A stretch of DNA of 31,130 bases, taken from Carex sylvatica (taxonomy: Eukaryota > Streptophyta > Magnoliopsida > Poales > Cyperaceae). The stretch spans positions 1 to 31,130 of the forward strand of contig CAXKVR010000223.1 of NCBI GenBank assembly GCA_964058845.1, in the 5' to 3' direction. Positions 28,144 to 31,130 of the stretch are shown in pieces (the stretch's first letter is position 1; each line of letters starts with the position of its first letter). The notes under the pieces were generated by a model, which made no database searches, was not told the DNA's origin, and was given only the letters and a program-made list of their open reading frames with translations. The position numbers were made by a program, and so were the translations under genes.

Positions 28144-30560
28144 ATACCATGTGCAGCCCTATTTTGATTCTATAATCGGTGCTTTGCATGAAGGCGAAGC
28201 TACTTGGTCAAAATCTTAATTCTTTTGATCCAACACAGAAGCGTCTGTTAAATTCCACGTGGATGAGTCTGAACCGTGAGATCTACGCGTTTTCAGAGAA
28301 CGGCTTAGTTTTGTTCAGATTTCCTTTCAGGATATTTTGTTGAAATGTCTGTCCATATGGACATGTAATGAGTCATTATTAAGTGGTTGACATATTTGGA
28401 AATTATAAGCCGTCCATATTTTTTATTGTACAATATATTTTAATTAAATTTTTTTTTTAATCTTTACAAATGCTCGAACTCTTGACCTTTGAATATTCAA
28501 CTGGGTTACCATCTCATTTAAAAAATAATAATAATTAATTGTACATAATAAATTGTCGGTTACCAATAACACATTTCCTCTTAGATGCCAGGAACCCATT
28601 TGTTTCAGCTTATGCTTGTCTTTTCAGATTATAATACAATTTAACATGTGGATTCGATCACAAAATAAAAGAAGAAAGAGAAATAAAAAGATCGGTACAA
28701 ATTATATCGATCTTAAAAATATCAAATTTTAAAACAGTTATATACACCAATCTTAACTCAGATTTATCCTAACTTGGATATTTTGTTTTTGGGTTCCGTG
28801 CCTTTCCTGTCTCTCTCTACTCTTCATTTTTTAATTAAATATTATATGATGCTCCTGTCAATTCTCGTGTAAAGAAACAACAAGGTTTCATTCAAATTAA
28901 GAAAATGTTTCAAGAGTTTAGATCGGTTTGAAAATTATCAATTCAAACTCAAAACTTTTATATCCTACTTATATGTAGCATTCCGTGATGAACAAATATA
29001 AAACAATAAAAAAATAGGACCGGTGTAATATGTACCGTTTTAAACTCCTTTACATTTTAAGTACCAATTTTATTATCAATAAAAAAATAACTATACTTTT
29101 CCTGTTTCTCTCTCTTCTTTATTAATTACTACCAATAAAAAATTTCTTATTTAAGATGTTGAAAAACAAAAGTTGAGTGCGGGGAACCCAACGAAACGGA
29201 CACCTCCATTTTGAATTGTTGAACTATTCGGATCCGACATTTATATAAGAGTTGGTTTCATAAAAGGTAGCATGTTTAACAAAATAGAAAAATAATGAAA
29301 TTCTCCACTTCAAACTACATAATTAGGAGTGTTCAATTCAAACCGAATTAATTTTGTGTAATCAAATTTTAGTTGATTAGCATAGGTATAGTTGATCCGA
29401 CCGAACAATTCGATGAACCGAAGTACAAACCGAGCAAATTAAATTAAACTTTAATTTAGTTAGTTTGGTTAAATCAAATTTGTATAATTTTTTTTTAAGT
29501 TATAACTAAAATTAACTTTTTCCCTGATTGTTTTAATATTTTATTTCACGATACATCAACTCATGAGTATACATAAGACGAGGTAAACATTCTTCAGAAA
29601 ATAAGACTTAAAAAAAGAGAAAGTTTTAAGTAAATGAATTTTCTACATTCATCGAAATGTTTCAAGAAAATATAAATTTTCCATTGAATGATTTACTGTA
29701 TTACAATGTATTATAATATTGGTATCATATAGAAATCGGTTGGAAAAAAAGGACTCGTATGTTAATAATTTCTTGACATTGCTGGCATGATTTTTTTTTT
29801 TTTTTTTTCATTTTAGATTGATCGTTGGTTAAGTAAACGTATACATGTAATTTTTACATGATATGTGTATTCTTGAATCTTAAAATATATTAAATTTTTG
29901 TGCCATTAAAATATTATGCTCTTAATAATTTTGTATTGATTAAATAGTTACAAAAACACAATAGTTTTATTAGCTTTTATTGTCGTAATCAGTGTTGTAT
30001 ATGCTTATGCAGTGGTCTTCTGCATACAAAATTTCATGCAGTTTTGAATATACGGGCACATATACGATCCATGTAGACTTCAAAAAAAATATAAAAAATA
30101 TTTTACGGTGGAAAAAATTAGAATCTATAACCTTTATAATATGGTAAAGAGTACAAACCACTGGACTAAACAAGTCTTTAGATATAAATTAGTTTTATTT
30201 AATCTATATTTCTTCAAGAAAGCATAGTAAAACCGCATATATACTTCTCCAAACAAATTTACATATGTGGCTGTATGTCACATATACAGTATGCAATAAT
30301 CTTTCACATGCATGAATAAAACTGCATTCTACAACACTGGTCGTAATACAAGTTCGCATATTTATTTGATTATATGGCATAAATTGTATTAGATGCCTTG
30401 TTTTTGTTATTTAATACAAGTTCGCCTGTTTATTTGTTTTCCATATTTCAACAAAGGTAAAATTATTACTTACTCCAATTAAATTCTGATGAAACAATAT
30501 TTATGATCATTTATTATATAAATAAAGGAAGTTGATAACAGTATCCTCACTACATTATCT
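28144..30560. other. AT-rich intergenic DNA, no gene recognised
   Basis: No gene can be supported. A 19-base poly-T tract lies at about 29791-29809. A weak inverted similarity pairs about 28727-28757 with 29017-29045. At about 29322 a TAGGAGTGTTCAATTC word resembles a hAT terminus, but I found no partner end. Confidence 0.45.
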
Positions 30561-30670
30561 ATACTGTATTCGTAGGAGATCACCGAAAATTAAATGTGAA
30601 AAAATAACTTTTTGTGGATCACAAAAATTTTACAATTCAAATTTTTTCCTAAAGTATTAATATCTATGCA
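30561..30670 (+). repeat. Diverged direct repeat, copy 1
   Basis: This begins ATACTGTATTCGTA, continues with GAAAATTAAATGTGAAAAAA, and ends TTAATATCTATGCA. The same order of blocks recurs at 30769-30885. Confidence 0.65.
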
Positions 30671-30733
30671 TGAAAGTATTTACACCTATATACGGAAGTA
30701 TGTATAGCTATGAGATGAACAATTATTTATTGT

Positions 30734-30767
30734 GCGGGTACTGTAGCGCGAAGATAATAGTACCCGC
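30734..30767. other. GC-rich perfect hairpin, 9-bp stem
   Basis: GCGGGTACT (30734-30742) and AGTACCCGC (30759-30767) can pair perfectly around a 16-base loop. It stands out in the AT-rich surroundings and lies between the two direct-repeat copies. It is not followed by a T-run, and no gene is adjacent. Confidence 0.6.
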
Positions 30768-30768
30768 A

Positions 30769-30885
30769 ACACTGTATCCGTACTGTACCGCGGGGGGACC
30801 ACTGAAAATTAAATGCAAAAATATAACTTCATTCGGGACTGCAAAATCTCCACAATTTTTTTTTCTTCATATTATTAATACCTAC
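30769..30885 (+). repeat. Diverged direct repeat, copy 2
   Basis: This begins ACACTGTATCCGTA, continues with GAAAATTAAATGCAAAAATA, and ends TTAATACCTACACA, in the same order as copy 1 about 208 bases upstream. A GC-rich insert (CCGCGGGGGG) and other changes separate the copies. Confidence 0.65.
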
Positions 30886-31130
30886 ACAATTTTTTTTCTT
30901 CGAATGAGGTCCATGATGACGTACTTTTAGACTCATCGTCGCGCAAGTATTATATACCTCGCCGTACAAATATTTATATCTATACCTGCAAGTATTTTTA
31001 CATATGACACTAAAAGTATTAATATCTAAGTATTTATACTTATACACTAAAGTATTTATACGTATGCGGTCAACTATTTTTGTTAGAGGAAGGCTGACGC
31101 TCAGATAATTGGAGAACTCGAAAAGGGATA

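Larger units (their letters stand above)
30652..31075 (+). repeat. Scattered AAGTATT(T)ATA short repeat
   Basis: Nine variants of a word like AAAGTATTTATACCTATA lie near 30652, 30673, 30696, 30945, 30968, 30990, 31013, 31030 and 31052. The last six form an almost continuous array with units of about 20-23 bp. In reverse orientation the word resembles the GAATACTT unit at 9366-9790. Confidence 0.65.

Noticed and set aside
28660..29115. Possible degenerate MITE (inverted similarity of 28727-28757 and 29017-29045)
   Set aside because: The similarity is short and patchy, the ends are undefined, and no duplication flanks it.
29322..29420. hAT-like end TAGGAGTGTTCAATTC
   Set aside because: No inverted partner or TSD downstream; it is too degenerate to call an element.

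Overview
The window is AT-rich nuclear DNA from a flowering plant. The evidence is GT-AG introns in plant-specific families (arabinogalactan peptide, early nodulin-like phytocyanin, AP2/ERF cytokinin response factor), TATA boxes with pyrimidine-rich leaders, a plant L1-type LINE, and many small terminal-inverted-repeat elements (MITEs). I cannot name the species from the sequence. I see no prokaryotic genes, CRISPR array, rRNA or tRNA gene.

Layout. 1-3.8 kb is intergenic, with a Harbinger-like MITE (597-1071) and a small hAT MITE with a perfect 8-bp target-site duplication (TSD) at 1128-1272. A small single-exon gene of the DUF7722 type lies at 3912-4223. A long-TIR foldback element (5698-6094) and a Mutator-like MITE (6143-6311) precede a two-exon arabinogalactan-peptide gene (7011-8308), whose intron carries another MITE (7797-7960). 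Two unrelated minisatellites lie at 9.2-9.8 kb. A 241-bp direct duplication (11123-11363 and 12074-12314) leads into a two-exon early nodulin-like protein gene (12521-13589). A MITE nested inside another MITE sits at 14244-14659. A complete LINE insertion with a 16-bp TSD fills 16329-22784. A two-exon cytokinin-response-factor-type ERF gene is at 24478-25642. A 623-bp hAT element (27513-28135) and a repeat-rich AT region close the window.

The four host genes are all on the plus strand but are not an operon and share no evident pathway. Two encode secreted, probably GPI-anchored cell-surface proteins (AG peptide and ENODL), one a nuclear transcription factor, and one an unknown small protein.

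The most interesting structure is the LINE. Its 5' part (start of ORF1, with two zinc knuckles) is inverted relative to the rest, and one 16-bp TSD brackets both parts. This is the expected signature of twin priming during target-primed reverse transcription. The element is dead: ORF2 has 16 premature stops, yet no frameshift over about 3.6 kb, and every stop is explainable by a single C:G to T:A transition. I found no convincing novel defence or metabolic system. The unusual content is transposon architecture and repeats.
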